Positions 1 through 9,995 of a stretch of 47,916 nucleotides of DNA are shown one piece after another. Numbering within the stretch: position 1 is the first letter of the stretch; the number at the start of each line of letters is the position of its first letter. Origin of the DNA: Microbacterium resistens NBRC 103078 (GTDB taxonomy: Bacteria; Actinomycetota; Actinomycetes; Actinomycetales; Microbacteriaceae). The position numbers and the translations under genes were made by a program. The stretch is from contig NZ_BCRA01000040.1 of the NCBI RefSeq assembly GCF_001552355.1, forward strand, positions 1 through 47,916, written 5' to 3'. The notes under the pieces were generated by a model that was not told where the DNA came from, made no database searches, and saw only the letters and a program-made list of their open reading frames with translations.

Positions 1-87
1 CGGGACCGCTCCGGCGTCCGCCGCGCTCCCGGGCTCGGGGTCCGGGATGCCCGCGCCGTTCTCCGGATCGGTCGCGTCGCCCTGCAT
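1..87 (-). CDS. N-terminus of an unidentified protein, cut by window edge
   Basis: Reading on the minus strand, an ATG at 87 opens a frame that stays open to the window edge (29 codons). It starts one base after the dcd stop codon and is preceded by AGGGGGCTGAC, a good ribosome binding site at normal spacing, which is why I list it. The visible residues are acidic and rich in Gly, Pro, Asp and Ala, as in a disordered N-terminus. No family can be assigned. It would be co-transcribed with dcd. Confidence 0.4.
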   Translation of the reverse strand, partial: MQGDATDPENGAGIPDPEPGSAADAGAVP

Positions 88-88
88 G

Positions 89-694
89 TCAGCCCCCTGT
101 GGATCCCGCGTCGGTCACGCCGACGTTCGTGCGATGGAAGTTCTGGAACGACCGCGACGCCGTCGGTCCGCGCTGCCCCTGGTAGCGGTTGCCGTACGGA
201 CCGGACCCGTACGGGTTCTCGGCCGGGGAGGTCAGCTGGAAGAAGCAGAGCTGACCGATCTTCATCCCCGGCCAGAGCTTGATCGGGAGCGTGGCGACGT
301 TCGCGAGCTCCAGCGTGACGTGCCCGCGGAAGCCGGGATCGATGAACCCTGCCGTCGAATGCGTGATGAGGCCGAGGCGCCCGAGCGACGACTTGCCCTC
401 CAGCCGCGCCGCGACGTCGTCGGCGAGGGAGACCTGCTCGAACGTGGCGCCCAGGGCAAACTCCCCCGGGTGGAGGATGAACGGCTCATCCGGATCGACC
501 TCGATGAGCCGGGTCAGCTCGGGCTGGTCGGCGGACGGGTCGATGAACGGGTACTTGTGGTTGTCGAACAGCCGGAAGTAGCGGTCCAGGCGCACATCGA
601 TGCTGGACGGCTGGATCATCGACGGCTCGAGCGGGTCGAGCCCGATTCTTCCCTCGTCCAGGCCGGCACGGATATCCCGATCGGAGAGCAGCAC
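89..694 (-). CDS. dcd: dCTP deaminase (probably bifunctional dCTP deaminase/dUTPase)
   Basis: Converts dCTP to dUTP; actinobacterial members such as the Mycobacterium tuberculosis enzyme also hydrolyse dUTP to dUMP, supplying dTMP synthesis in the cytoplasm. The 201-residue length fits the family. The core [20 protein letters not shown] lies at residues 100-119, with the conserved S102, R106 and E129 (HVTLEL) expected for deamination. I chose the GTG at 694 (V-LLSDRDI) because family members begin MLLSDRDI; the frame extends upstream to 874 through the tRNA and is not coding there. There is no Shine-Dalgarno; a TACGCT hexamer sits 6 nt before the GTG, suggesting a leaderless mRNA. The bifunctional activity is inferred from relatives. 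Confidence 0.95.
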   Translation of the reverse strand: MLLSDRDIRAGLDEGRIGLDPLEPSMIQPSSIDVRLDRYFRLFDNHKYPFIDPSADQPELTRLIEVDPDEPFILHPGEFALGATFEQVSLADDVAARLEGKSSLGRLGLITHSTAGFIDPGFRGHVTLELANVATLPIKLWPGMKIGQLCFFQLTSPAENPYGSGPYGNRYQGQRGPTASRSFQNFHRTNVGVTDAGSTGG

Positions 695-700
695 GTTTTC

Positions 701-706
701 AGCGTA
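701..706 (-). promoter_or_regulatory. -10 box of a leaderless dcd promoter
   Basis: On the minus strand TACGCT is followed by GAAAAC and then the GTG start. A TAnnnT box 6 nt before the start codon places transcription initiation at the start codon itself. No ribosome binding site is present. Not experimentally shown. Confidence 0.5.
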
Positions 707-837
707 GCGGCCCGCTCCGACGCTCGCCTGCAGACCTGTCGCCGTGCCCGCGCCCTTCCGGCGTCGCGAGGCGCGGAGCCGCGGTGTCACCGGGTGGGCG
801 CGGCGTTTGTTATGCTGGCCAGACGCCGCAAGGCTCC

Positions 838-911
838 GGGGCTGTAGTTCAATGGCAGAACTTCTGCTTCCCAAGCAGACAGCGCGGGTTCGATTCCCGT
901 CAGCCCCTCCA
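838..911 (+). tRNA. tRNA-Gly (anticodon CCC)
   Basis: A complete cloverleaf can be drawn: acceptor arm GGGGCTG (838-844) with CAGCCCC (901-907), D arm GTTC/GAAC, anticodon stem TCTGC/GCAGA around loop TTCCCAA (anticodon CCC, reads GGG codons), and T arm GCGGG/CCCGT around TTCGATT. Discriminator base is T908 and CCA is encoded at 909-911. It is transcribed away from dcd. A GGG-reading isoacceptor is expected in a high-GC genome. Confidence 0.96.
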
Positions 912-942
912 CATGTGAGTTCTCAACGCCGTTGAGACTATC

Positions 943-1140
943 TCGACCCGGATGAGACTGCCGTCCGTCCCACTGGTCGATCGCACGCACCACGCGCGCG
1001 GGCGAGCCGACGGCGACCACGCCGGCAGGGATGTCCTTGGCGACCACCGATCCGGCGGCGATCACCGAGTCGTCCCCGATGGTGATGCCTCCCTGATCCT
1101 GGAACCGGCATCCGGACTTGATGAAGACGCGCTTTGCCCC
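943..1140 (-). pseudogene. Remnant of a hexapeptide-repeat (maltose/galactoside-type) acetyltransferase
   Basis: The minus-strand frame reads KRVFIKSGCRFQDQGGITIG, then DDSVIAAGSVVAKDIP and VAVGSPARVVRAI, which is the C-terminal part of a left-handed beta-helix O-acetyltransferase of the LacA/Maa type. Intact relatives have roughly 40 residues, including a catalytic-His segment, between a first GGITIGDG-type turn and a second VTIGDD-type turn; here the two turns are joined directly. That looks like an internal deletion between two similar coding segments. There is no start codon or N-terminal half; the upstream side runs into the cupin remnant. The frame has no proper stop and continues into the antisense of the tRNA. 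Surely non-functional. Confidence 0.7.
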
Positions 1141-1149
1141 CCCTCGTCC

Positions 1150-1347
1150 ACCCCGCCGGCGGTTCCGTGGTGGATGTGCCAATTGTTGCGGCATCCGGGC
1201 TCGAACGAGACGTTGCTCACCGGCACGCTGCCACCGGTCAGCGGGGCGAGGAAGCTCTGCCCGACGAAGTACTGGGCGTAGGCGTCGTTGGGTTCCCGAG
1301 CGGAAAGATCTGCTCGAATCCGTCGTCGGTGATGACGGTTCCCTCTG

Positions 1348-1348
<1 letters not shown>
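1150..1348 (-). pseudogene. Remnant of a cupin-domain protein, frameshifted and truncated
   Basis: Directly after the aldo/keto reductase stop, one frame reads [20 protein letters not shown] and a second frame continues NDAYAQYFVGQSFLAP, then VSNVSFEPGCRNNWHIHHGT. Together they give the N-terminal half of the small cupin proteins that accompany carboxymuconolactone-decarboxylase-like proteins, including the metal-binding WHIHH motif. A frameshift lies near 1287-1297, the initiating ATG is absent (CTG in its place), and the protein breaks off after HHGTAGG where the acetyltransferase remnant begins. It was probably the last gene of the reductase operon. Confidence 0.75.
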
Positions 1349-3233
<1,885 letters not shown>

Positions 3234-3239
3234 GCCTCA

Positions 3240-3245
3240 AACGTA
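3240..3245 (-). promoter_or_regulatory. -10 box of a leaderless promoter for the MmyB-type regulator
   Basis: TACGTT on the minus strand is separated by TGAGGC (6 nt) from the ATG at 3233; no ribosome binding site is present. Same geometry as at dcd and four other regulator genes in the window. Confidence 0.45.
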
Positions 3246-3361
3246 AGTCGGCCCGAGTCCGTCAGGGAGACCCCACTGGTACACCCCTCGCGAGAGACTC
3301 CCTCAACGCGACCGGCGGGTGTGGGATCGCACTGTCCGATGAACAGCAGAGGAGAACGACC

Positions 3362-3694
3362 ATGAGCGACGAACGGAGCACAGGCTGGAGCGGCGGGAAG
3401 AACGCCTTCGGCGACTTCGCACCGGCGATGGTGCACTACACCGACCGCGTCCTCTTCGACGAGGTCTGGGAACGGCAGGAACTGTCCAAACGCGACCGGT
3501 CGCTGATCACCGTCGCCGCCCTCACCGCGATGGGCAAGCCCGACCAACTGGCCTTCCACCTCGCCTTCGCCCGGCAGAACGGCGTCACCGACATCGAGCT
3601 CGAGGAAGCCCTGCTGCACCTCGCCTTCTACGCCGGATGGCCTAACGGCATGGCCGCGACCGGCGTGCTGAAGGACGTCATCGAGCGCGATTGA
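3362..3694 (+). CDS. Carboxymuconolactone decarboxylase family protein
   Basis: Small all-alpha protein of 110 residues with the family pattern: HYTDRVLFDEVWER, RDRSLITVAALTAMG, and the H.AFARQNGVTDIELEEALLH helix. It lacks the CxxC pair of AhpD-type peroxidase partners, so it is nearer the gamma-carboxymuconolactone-decarboxylase-like group; true ring-cleavage activity cannot be told from sequence. ATG at 3362 follows GAGGAG at good spacing; the open frame to 3224 upstream has no such support. It is divergent from the regulator/reductase operon, and the cupin remnant at 1150-1348 belongs to the family that usually partners it. The 154 bp after it hold no recognisable gene. Confidence 0.9.
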   Translation: MSDERSTGWSGGKNAFGDFAPAMVHYTDRVLFDEVWERQELSKRDRSLITVAALTAMGKPDQLAFHLAFARQNGVTDIELEEALLHLAFYAGWPNGMAATGVLKDVIERD

Positions 3695-3848
3695 TCGACT
3701 GTCTGAACCGTTCCGCCATGCGTGCGATCACCGTATTCAGCCCACCAAAAGGCCGACCGACGCAAGTCTCACGTATCCGCTGTGATCTCAAACAGATGGA
3801 GAACTCACACCACAGGTTCGTCTCCTGCTCTCACACTGCGTCACCTCG

Positions 3849-5087
3849 TCAGAGCGCCGCGATCGCGGCGTAGGTGATCGCGCGCGAGGGCGCCGTCAGG
3901 TCGATCGTCCCCAGGAGGACTTTCGAGGAGCCGTCGTCCGCCTCGAAGCTCCAGGAGAGCACCAGTGTGGAGCCGACGGACGCCAGATCCGGGACCCCCA
4001 TCTCGGTGGAGCCGGAGATCGGGATCCCTCCCATGGTCCCGAGCGCGATGCTGCGGAAGACCGGCGATGCGGTGTTCTTCGCGTGAAACTGGCTGCGGTC
4101 GCCGATCCACAGCGCCATGCGGCAGGAACCGTACCGCTCCACGATCAACGCGTAGACCGTTTCCCCGACGATCTCGACAGGCAGCGGGCTGTATGCGAAC
4201 CCCTCCGGAGCGTTCCATCGCGCGAAGCCCGAGCCGTCCGGGTTCATGGAGTAGAACTGCGTGGGCGCGCCGGAGGCCTTCTGCGTCCGCAGTCCCCCGA
4301 CGACCCTCCCCGCGACGGGATCCCACGTGATGGTCGGTTCGCAGTAGGTCACCGGCGGATAGGCGGTGTTCCCGTCGCCCACGACGTCGAAGAAGGCCAC
4401 GCTCGCCACCGGGTCCGCCGGATCGAACGTCAGGAACCCCAGCCGTGAGGACCCGGCGAAGTGGAAGCCGGACATCATCCGGTCTCCGACGAGTTCGAGG
4501 TCGTGGAAGAGCTCCGGGACGAAGCCGCCCTGCTGCACGGCGTCGAGCACGACCCTGGACGCCCAGGAGACGCCGCCGTCGACCGAGGAATAGAGGGTGT
4601 GCCGGGTCGTCCCGACCGCGTTGGTGGCGCCACGGCTGCGAATGATGGCCCAGAGCGTGTTCCCGGCGTCGACCCCCAGCGCGAAGCAGTCCGTCCCGCG
4701 TGCATTCGACTCTCCGGGCACGATGACCACCGGCGTGGACCACGTCGCCCCGAGGTCGTCCGAGAAGGTGACCAGCGGCTTGGTGTCGGTCGCCCCGTGA
4801 CCGCTCGACCGGTTGTACCCCTGGTAGATCCGCCCCGTGCTCGACACGCCGGTCTTTCCCTGCGGCCACGCGTTCGTCGGAAAGGACGTGGCAGGCGACA
4901 CGCGTCTCACCGCCATGGTCAGGGGCGTGACGGACAACACCGCTCCGTTCGCCGTCTCCGAGCCGACCGCTGCCTCCGCTGCGGACGGGGCGAGCACCGA
5001 GGCTCCGGAGAGGGCAGCGCCGAGCGCGGCCGCGGACGCGAGTCCGAGCACGTGACGACGGGACAGTTCCTGCTTCGAGACAGTCAT
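3849..5087 (-). CDS. Tat-exported sialidase-like protein with Asp-box (BNR) repeats
   Basis: Predicted secreted beta-propeller protein, 412 residues. The N-terminus has a twin-arginine signal (SRRHVLGLASAAALG) with probable cleavage after AEA. Two Asp boxes of the S-x-D-x-G-x-[ST]-W type are visible, SDDLGATW and SSVDGGVSW, with a degenerate third near FYSMNPDGSG. A canonical (F/Y)RIP motif is not evident, so sialidase catalysis is uncertain; another glycoside-binding or cleaving propeller is possible. The ATG at 5087 is preceded by GGAGG. It lies 108 bp downstream of a FadR-type regulator in the same direction as a sugar ABC importer and a sialate-lyase-like aldolase, which supports a role in releasing a sugar from glycans outside the cell. 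Confidence 0.75.
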   Translation of the reverse strand: MTVSKQELSRRHVLGLASAAALGAALSGASVLAPSAAEAAVGSETANGAVLSVTPLTMAVRRVSPATSFPTNAWPQGKTGVSSTGRIYQGYNRSSGHGATDTKPLVTFSDDLGATWSTPVVIVPGESNARGTDCFALGVDAGNTLWAIIRSRGATNAVGTTRHTLYSSVDGGVSWASRVVLDAVQQGGFVPELFHDLELVGDRMMSGFHFAGSSRLGFLTFDPADPVASVAFFDVVGDGNTAYPPVTYCEPTITWDPVAGRVVGGLRTQKASGAPTQFYSMNPDGSGFARWNAPEGFAYSPLPVEIVGETVYALIVERYGSCRMALWIGDRSQFHAKNTASPVFRSIALGTMGGIPISGSTEMGVPDLASVGSTLVLSWSFEADDGSSKVLLGTIDLTAPSRAITYAAIAAL

Positions 5088-5195
5088 CTTCGACCTCCGG
5101 GAAGGGGCATCGACAGCGTCGACGCGGACGGCGCCGCTATCGGCGCCGAGGATCAGGGAACGAAACGGCGGCCCTCCCGGGCGGACCGGGTGGGG

Positions 5196-5885
5196 TCAGC
5201 GCGGGTCGAGGGCGGCGACGCGCCGGCGCAGGTCGTCGAAATGCTCTCGCATCCGGCGAACCGCCAGCTCTTCGTCCCGCGCGATCAGCGCATCGATGAT
5301 GCGCTGGTGGACGACGCCGCGGTCGGAGGCGGGAGCAGGCATCCGCTCCCCGGCCTCGCGGCTGAGCTCGCCGAACAGATGCCAGAACAGGTCGATGAGG
5401 TTGTCCACGAGCGGGTTGCGGAGACCGGAGTACAGCGTGCGGTGGAACTCCTCGTCGAGATCGCGGAAATCCTCGCCCCGGGAGTCGCGTGCGACCATCT
5501 CCGCAGCGATCTCGGCACAGCGTCCGAGCTCTTCCCCCGGGTCGGCGCGCACCACGGCCGACATCAGTCCGACCTCCATCGACTCCCGTGCGACCAGGAC
5601 CTCCCGCAGGGCCGCGCCCGAGCCGGCGACGCCGTAGGGGAGCTGGTCGATGATCGGCCGGAACGAGAACTCGGACACGAACAGCCCGTTCCCGTGCTGC
5701 GCCTCGATCACCCCGAGCGTCTGCAGGCTGCGCGAGGCCTCGCGGAGGGACAGCCGACTGACGCCCAGCTCTGCCGCGAGCTCCGCCTCACTGGGGAGCC
5801 TGTCCCCCGGGGCGAGATCGTGCTCTCGGATGTAGTCGCGGAGCCGGCGCTGCGCAACGACATAGATCGGTCCTCCGGATCTCAT
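5196..5885 (-). CDS. FadR-type GntR regulator (FCD domain)
   Basis: Transcription regulator of 229 residues. Residues about 8-72 are a GntR winged helix (PGDRLPSEAELAAELGVSRL, then LREASRSLQTLGVIE); the C-terminal FCD domain carries the metal/ligand pattern D-x3-H (DEEFHRTLY), H in VVHQRI and H in REHFDDL. NanR of sialate loci is in this family. It lies 16 bp after the aldolase and before the sialidase-like gene, so it is the likely regulator of this operon, with the palindrome at 9996-10009 as a candidate site. No Shine-Dalgarno; TAGCGT is 6 nt before ATG 5885, pointing to its own leaderless promoter inside the operon. Confidence 0.9.
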   Translation of the reverse strand: MRSGGPIYVVAQRRLRDYIREHDLAPGDRLPSEAELAAELGVSRLSLREASRSLQTLGVIEAQHGNGLFVSEFSFRPIIDQLPYGVAGSGAALREVLVARESMEVGLMSAVVRADPGEELGRCAEIAAEMVARDSRGEDFRDLDEEFHRTLYSGLRNPLVDNLIDLFWHLFGELSREAGERMPAPASDRGVVHQRIIDALIARDEELAVRRMREHFDDLRRRVAALDPR

Positions 5886-5891
5886 GCTCAG

Positions 5892-5897
5892 ACGCTA
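5892..5897 (-). promoter_or_regulatory. -10 box of a leaderless promoter for the FadR-type regulator
   Basis: TAGCGT, then CTGAGC (6 nt), then ATG at 5885 on the minus strand. It sits in the 16-bp gap after the aldolase stop, so the regulator may be made independently of the transporter operon. Confidence 0.45.
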
Positions 5898-5901
5898 CCT
5901 C

Positions 5902-6822
5902 TCAGGCCGCGCTCACGGCTGACGCGCGCTCGGACGCCGCAGCGATCTCCTCGCGCAGCGCCGGCACCAGGGCGTCGATCACGGTTCGCTCCTCCGCGCT
6001 CACCGGGCCCCACACACCGCGCGCCGGTCCGACGTCCGGTCCGAGGCGGTTCATGAGCTCCTTCACGAAACCGGGCCCGGTCGCCACCCGCGCGATGTCG
6101 CGGAAGGGACGGTGCAGATCGTACGCGCGAGCCGTCTCCCCCGCGTCGAAGGCGTCCACGACCGCGTGACCGATGGGAGCCAGGGCGTTGTAGAGGCTGC
6201 CGATCGCCGATTCCGCGCCGCAGGCGAGCGCCGCAGGGAGCAGCTCGTCGCGGCCGAAATAGACGTCGATGTCCGGCCGGTCCTTCCGGATCGCGTCCAG
6301 CTCCATCAGGTCCTCATCCGTGAACTTCACGGCGCTCAGCGCGGGGACCTCGCCCGCGGCCGCACGCAGGATCTCGCTCGGTCGCTGCGTGGATCCGGTC
6401 ATCGAGGGGATCTGGTAGTAGCAGAACGGGACGCCACTGGCCGCCGCGCTCACCTCCGCAAGCCAACGCACGGTGTGCGCGACGCTCGACGGCTGCCCGT
6501 AGTAGGGGGCGACACTGGAGATGAGGTCGACGCCCAGGCCCGCAGCATGCGCGGCGAGCTCCTTCGTGGGCTCGAGCGGAAGCCCCCCGACCTGAACCCC
6601 GAGGGCGAAGCCGTCGGGGCGGGCCGAAGCCCATGCCTCGAGGATGGCCATCCGCTCGTCGACGGTGAGGAACGGGAACTCCCCGCTCGTGCCGTTCACG
6701 AACGCGCCGCGCACCCCGATGGAGCGCAGATGCTCCGCCTGCTCCGGGACCCGGGAGACGTCGACGCGTCCCGCGTCGTCGTACGGGGCCAACGAGGCCG
6801 CCCAGAATTCGAACCGGCTCAT
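5902..6822 (-). CDS. DapA/NanA-family aldolase, N-acetylneuraminate-lyase-like
   Basis: Class I (Schiff-base) TIM-barrel lyase, 306 residues. The Schiff-base lysine is K166 (SAVKFTDEDL), the catalytic tyrosine Y136 (CYYQIPSMTG), and the carboxylate loop is GTSGE at 44-48. FGRDE (189-193) and IGSLYN (207-212) match GYDE and IGSTYN of E. coli NanA, where the D-E pair and the Ser bind the glycerol side chain of sialic acid; this favours sialate lyase over dihydrodipicolinate synthase or KDG aldolase. ATG 6822 follows AAAGGA; the longer frame upstream overlaps the permease. It is 26 bp after the permease in the operon. No NanE/NanK/NagA genes are in view, so the pathway would need genes elsewhere. 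Confidence 0.8.
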   Translation of the reverse strand: MSRFEFWAASLAPYDDAGRVDVSRVPEQAEHLRSIGVRGAFVNGTSGEFPFLTVDERMAILEAWASARPDGFALGVQVGGLPLEPTKELAAHAAGLGVDLISSVAPYYGQPSSVAHTVRWLAEVSAAASGVPFCYYQIPSMTGSTQRPSEILRAAAGEVPALSAVKFTDEDLMELDAIRKDRPDIDVYFGRDELLPAALACGAESAIGSLYNALAPIGHAVVDAFDAGETARAYDLHRPFRDIARVATGPGFVKELMNRLGPDVGPARGVWGPVSAEERTVIDALVPALREEIAAASERASAVSAA

Positions 6823-6848
6823 GAGCCATCCTTTCTTCGCGTGACTGG

Positions 6849-7730
6849 TCACGCCTTCGTGGCGCCGTCGGTCAGCCCGGCGACGATGTACCGCTGGAGG
6901 AAAATGAACGCCGCGATCACCGGGAGAGCGACGACGGCCGAGACCGCCATGAGGTCGTTCCATCGCACGCCGAACTCGTTCGTGATCTCGGCGAGCACGA
7001 TCGTGATGGGCTGGATGCTCTCGCTGGTGGCAAGGGAGAGCCCGAAGACGAACTCCCCCCAGGCGCCGAGGAAGCTGATGACGGCGACCGTGATGATCCC
7101 CGGCATCGAGATCGGCAGCGCGATCCGCAGGAACGAGGTGAGCTCGTTGCAGCCGTCCATCTTGGCCGCCTCCACCACCTCGGCGGGCACGCTGAGGAAG
7201 TAGGGGCGCATAATCGTGATCGCCAGGGGGACCGCCAACGCGCAGTTGGCGATGATCAACCCGAGGTAGGAGTTGACGAGGCCTGCGCTGCTGAAGAGCA
7301 CGAACATCGGCAACGCAAGGTTGACGGACGGCACCATCTGCACGATGAGCATGAGCATCATCACGACGCCGATCCCGCGTACGCGCAGCTTCGCGAGGCC
7401 GTACGCGGCGGGCAGCGCGAGCGCCAAGGTCACCAGCGTGGTGCCGATCGCGATGATCGCGCTGTTCGTCAGCCCCCGCGCGATGTCGGGGTCCCGGAAC
7501 ACGGCCGTGGCATAGGACTCGACGGTGGCGGGGAGGGGGATGAGGTCCGGTGGGACCCGGAACACGGCGTCGTTGGTCTTGAGGGACGTGACCACCATCC
7601 AGTAGACGGGCACGAGATAGATGACGGTCACGAGGACGCCGAGGCCGGCCAGCCACCGCCGCACAGCGCGATCGCGTCCGGATCCGGTCGCCCTCCGGGC
7701 CGGGGTCAGGAGTGCCTGTGTGACGGTCAC
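6849..7730 (-). CDS. Carbohydrate ABC transporter permease (MalG type)
   Basis: Inner-membrane permease of a CUT1-type importer, 293 residues with about six hydrophobic segments (first at LAGLGVLVTVIYLVPVYWMV). The EAA loop is visible as EVVEAAKMDGCNELTSFLRI, then ALPISMPG, which docks with the ATPase. The GTG at 7730 is chosen because it overlaps the TGA of the preceding permease (GTGA) and matches the usual N-terminal length. No ATPase gene is present in the operon; it presumably uses a shared MsmK/MalK-like ATPase encoded elsewhere. Confidence 0.93.
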   Translation of the reverse strand: MTVTQALLTPARRATGSGRDRAVRRWLAGLGVLVTVIYLVPVYWMVVTSLKTNDAVFRVPPDLIPLPATVESYATAVFRDPDIARGLTNSAIIAIGTTLVTLALALPAAYGLAKLRVRGIGVVMMLMLIVQMVPSVNLALPMFVLFSSAGLVNSYLGLIIANCALAVPLAITIMRPYFLSVPAEVVEAAKMDGCNELTSFLRIALPISMPGIITVAVISFLGAWGEFVFGLSLATSESIQPITIVLAEITNEFGVRWNDLMAVSAVVALPVIAAFIFLQRYIVAGLTDGATKA

Positions 7731-8689
7731 GAGTCGTTCTCCTTGCGCAGGGACCGGAAGTAGGCGACGGACAGCACGACCGGCACGATCATCAGCACCG
7801 TGGTCGCGACGGCCGCCGTATCGAAACGGGAGAACTCGAAGGCCTCGTTGTAGGCGTAGACGGGAAGGGTGGCAGTGGCGCCTCCCGGGCCACCCGCCGT
7901 CATGAGGAAGATCGTGTCGAACGTCTTGAAGGTGTAGATGAAGATGAGCAGCAAGGACGCGAGAGCCACAGGGCGCAGCTGGGGCAGAGTGACGTAGCGG
8001 AACTGCTGCCACGGCGAGGCCCCGTCGATGCGCGCGGCCTCGTACAGCGTGCCGGGGATCGCCTCGAGCCCCGCGGAGAGAAGGATCATGGCGAAGGGAG
8101 CGAAGCTCCAGGCCGTCGCGAGGATCACCGCCGCGATCGCCGTCACCGGCTGGCCGAGCCAGAACACGTCCCCGTCCACGATCCCGAGCGAACGCAGGAC
8201 GGCGTTGAGGAGCCCGTAGCTGCCGTCGAGGAGCCACCGCCAGACGTTGGCGCTGACGACCGTGGGCAGCACCCAGGCGATCAGGATCAGCGCACGGAGC
8301 ACGTTGCGTCCGCGGAAGGCGCGGCGCAGCAGCAGCGCGAGTCCGAGCCCGAGCAGGAAGGTGAGCGCGACGCTGCCGGCGGCATACAGGATCGAGATCC
8401 CGAACGCGTACCAGAACCGCGGGCGGCCGAACTGGTCGACGTAGTTGTCGATCCCGACCCACTGGGCTCCGCCCTGCACCACCTCGCGGAGCCCGACGTC
8501 GAAGAAGCTCTGCAGAACGCTGTACAGCAGCGGGTAGACGACGGTCGCCCCCACGAACAGCACGGCGGGGAGGACGAACAGCGCTGGCGCGGCGAGCCGT
8601 CGGACGGCGCCCCTCCGGCGCCGGACGGGAGCCGGAGGAGAGGCGACGCGCGGTCGCGCGGCAGGGCGGGGCGGGGCGGACACCGACAC
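7727..8689 (-). CDS. Carbohydrate ABC transporter permease (MalF type)
   Basis: Partner permease, 320 residues, with a basic Pro/Arg-rich N-terminus followed by membrane segments starting at LAAPALFVLPAVLFVGATVV. The EAA loop reads LYEAARIDGASPWQQFRYVT, then LPQLRP. The GTG at 8689 starts 2 bp after the binding-protein stop; a second GTG two codons on (8683) is also possible. It overlaps the next permease by 4 bp. Together with the lipoprotein at 8692-9945 it forms a sugar importer; the specificity is inferred from the aldolase and sialidase-like neighbours only. Confidence 0.93.
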   Translation of the reverse strand: MSVSAPPRPAARPRVASPPAPVRRRRGAVRRLAAPALFVLPAVLFVGATVVYPLLYSVLQSFFDVGLREVVQGGAQWVGIDNYVDQFGRPRFWYAFGISILYAAGSVALTFLLGLGLALLLRRAFRGRNVLRALILIAWVLPTVVSANVWRWLLDGSYGLLNAVLRSLGIVDGDVFWLGQPVTAIAAVILATAWSFAPFAMILLSAGLEAIPGTLYEAARIDGASPWQQFRYVTLPQLRPVALASLLLIFIYTFKTFDTIFLMTAGGPGGATATLPVYAYNEAFEFSRFDTAAVATTVLMIVPVVLSVAYFRSLRKENDS

Positions 8690-8691
8690 GC

Positions 8692-9945
8692 TCAGTTCCC
8701 CAGTGCCTCGTCGATCCCGGCCTGTGCGGTCTTCGCCGCCTCTGCGGGGGCTGCCGCACCGCTGACGACCGCCTGCAGCGCTTGCTGGAGCAGCGACAGC
8801 GCCTCGTTCGACCGGGAGGCCAGTTCGCCGTTCGGAGCCCAGGCGTGGACGAGCTGGTCGGCGAACGTCGCGCGGATCGGGTCGGTCACGGCGCCGGGGA
8901 CGTCGTCCCGCGCGGGCAGCTTGTTCCGCGCGGGCAGGTACTTCTCCAGGACCTCGGGCCTCTGCATCCACTCGATGAGCTCCCACGCCGCGTCGGCGTC
9001 CCCGCTGCCCGCGCCGATCGTGAGGTTCTCCGCGGACAGGTAGGTCGCCTCGGTCGCGTCCCGAGGCAGCGGAGCGACGTTCCAGACCATGTCCGGGGCG
9101 TTGTCTCGCACGACGTTGATCGCGCTCGCGGAGTTGATGGCCATGCCCGCCTCGCCATTGGTGAACGCCGCCATGGCGTCGTCCTCGTTCCAGGTGAGGA
9201 AACCCGGCGAAAGGGCTCCGGACGCGGTCATCCGCTGGACCGACTCGAGCGCGGCGACGCCGGCCTCGCCGCCGACGTCAGCGAGGTCGCCCCCGGCGGC
9301 GAGGGTGCGCAGCAGGATGCCCGTGGCGCCCTCGGCCCCTTCGATCCCCGACATGGCCATGCCGTAGGACGCGGCGCCGCTCTCGGTGATCCTGGCGGCG
9401 GCGGCCTCCAGCTCATCCCAGGTGGTGGGCACGGACACGCCCGCCTTCGCGAGGATGTCCTCGTTGTAGTACAGCGCGTAGACATCCGCCAGATGCGGGA
9501 TGCCGTAGGTCACGCCGTCCACCTGCCCGGACTCCCACCCGGTCTCGTAGTACGCGTCCTTCTCGCCCCACGCCTCGACGCGGGAGTCGAGATCCTCGAT
9601 GATCCCGGCCTCGGCCATCTGCGCCGTGTCGAACGCGTTGATCAGCGCGATGTCGGGAAGTTCGCCCGCAGCGGCCGCCTGCTGGAGCGTGCGGTTGAAG
9701 TCGTCGTAGGGGATGAACCGGGCCTCGACCTCGACGCCCGTCTCCGCGGTGTAGTCGTCGAGGATCGCGGTGAGCGCGTCGCCGTGCGGAGAGCCGTAGT
9801 AGTGCCAGAAGGTGACGACCCCGTCGCCCTCGCCGCCGGCCGCCGCTCCCCCGCCGCCGAGGCTGCCGCATGCTGCGAGGGACATCGTGGTCGTCAACGC
9901 CAGCGCCGTGACGGCGGATCGGCGAAGAGCTCGTGTTCGGGTCAT
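8692..9945 (-). CDS. Sugar-binding lipoprotein of ABC importer (family 1)
   Basis: Extracellular solute-binding protein, 417 residues. The N-terminus is a lipoprotein signal peptide ending in the lipobox LAAC (Cys at about 26), followed by a Gly-rich linker. The mature part has the family pattern VVTFWHYYGSPHGDAL, YDDFNRTLQQAAAAGELPDI and VPTTWDELEAAA. It is the first gene of the operon; ATG 9945 is preceded by GGAGG. The 14-bp perfect palindrome at 9996-10009, about 50 bp upstream, is a likely operator. Substrate not determinable from sequence; a sialic acid or related acid sugar is suggested by context. Confidence 0.93.
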   Translation of the reverse strand: MTRTRALRRSAVTALALTTTMSLAACGSLGGGGAAAGGEGDGVVTFWHYYGSPHGDALTAILDDYTAETGVEVEARFIPYDDFNRTLQQAAAAGELPDIALINAFDTAQMAEAGIIEDLDSRVEAWGEKDAYYETGWESGQVDGVTYGIPHLADVYALYYNEDILAKAGVSVPTTWDELEAAAARITESGAASYGMAMSGIEGAEGATGILLRTLAAGGDLADVGGEAGVAALESVQRMTASGALSPGFLTWNEDDAMAAFTNGEAGMAINSASAINVVRDNAPDMVWNVAPLPRDATEATYLSAENLTIGAGSGDADAAWELIEWMQRPEVLEKYLPARNKLPARDDVPGAVTDPIRATFADQLVHAWAPNGELASRSNEALSLLQQALQAVVSGAAAPAEAAKTAQAGIDEALGN

Positions 9946-9995
9946 GCGGTCCTCCAGGTGTGTTTCGTCATCGGAACTCGGGACCGCCTCAGTAG

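Noticed and set aside
47..847. A 266-codon open frame on the plus strand opposite dcd
   Set aside because: Antisense of a clear dCTP deaminase gene and runs into the tRNA; no ribosome binding site or family motif.
3691..3873. Short open frame in the AT-richer gap after the carboxymuconolactone-decarboxylase-like gene
   Set aside because: No Shine-Dalgarno, overlaps the sialidase-like gene end, and its composition is not protein-like; it may just be non-coding.
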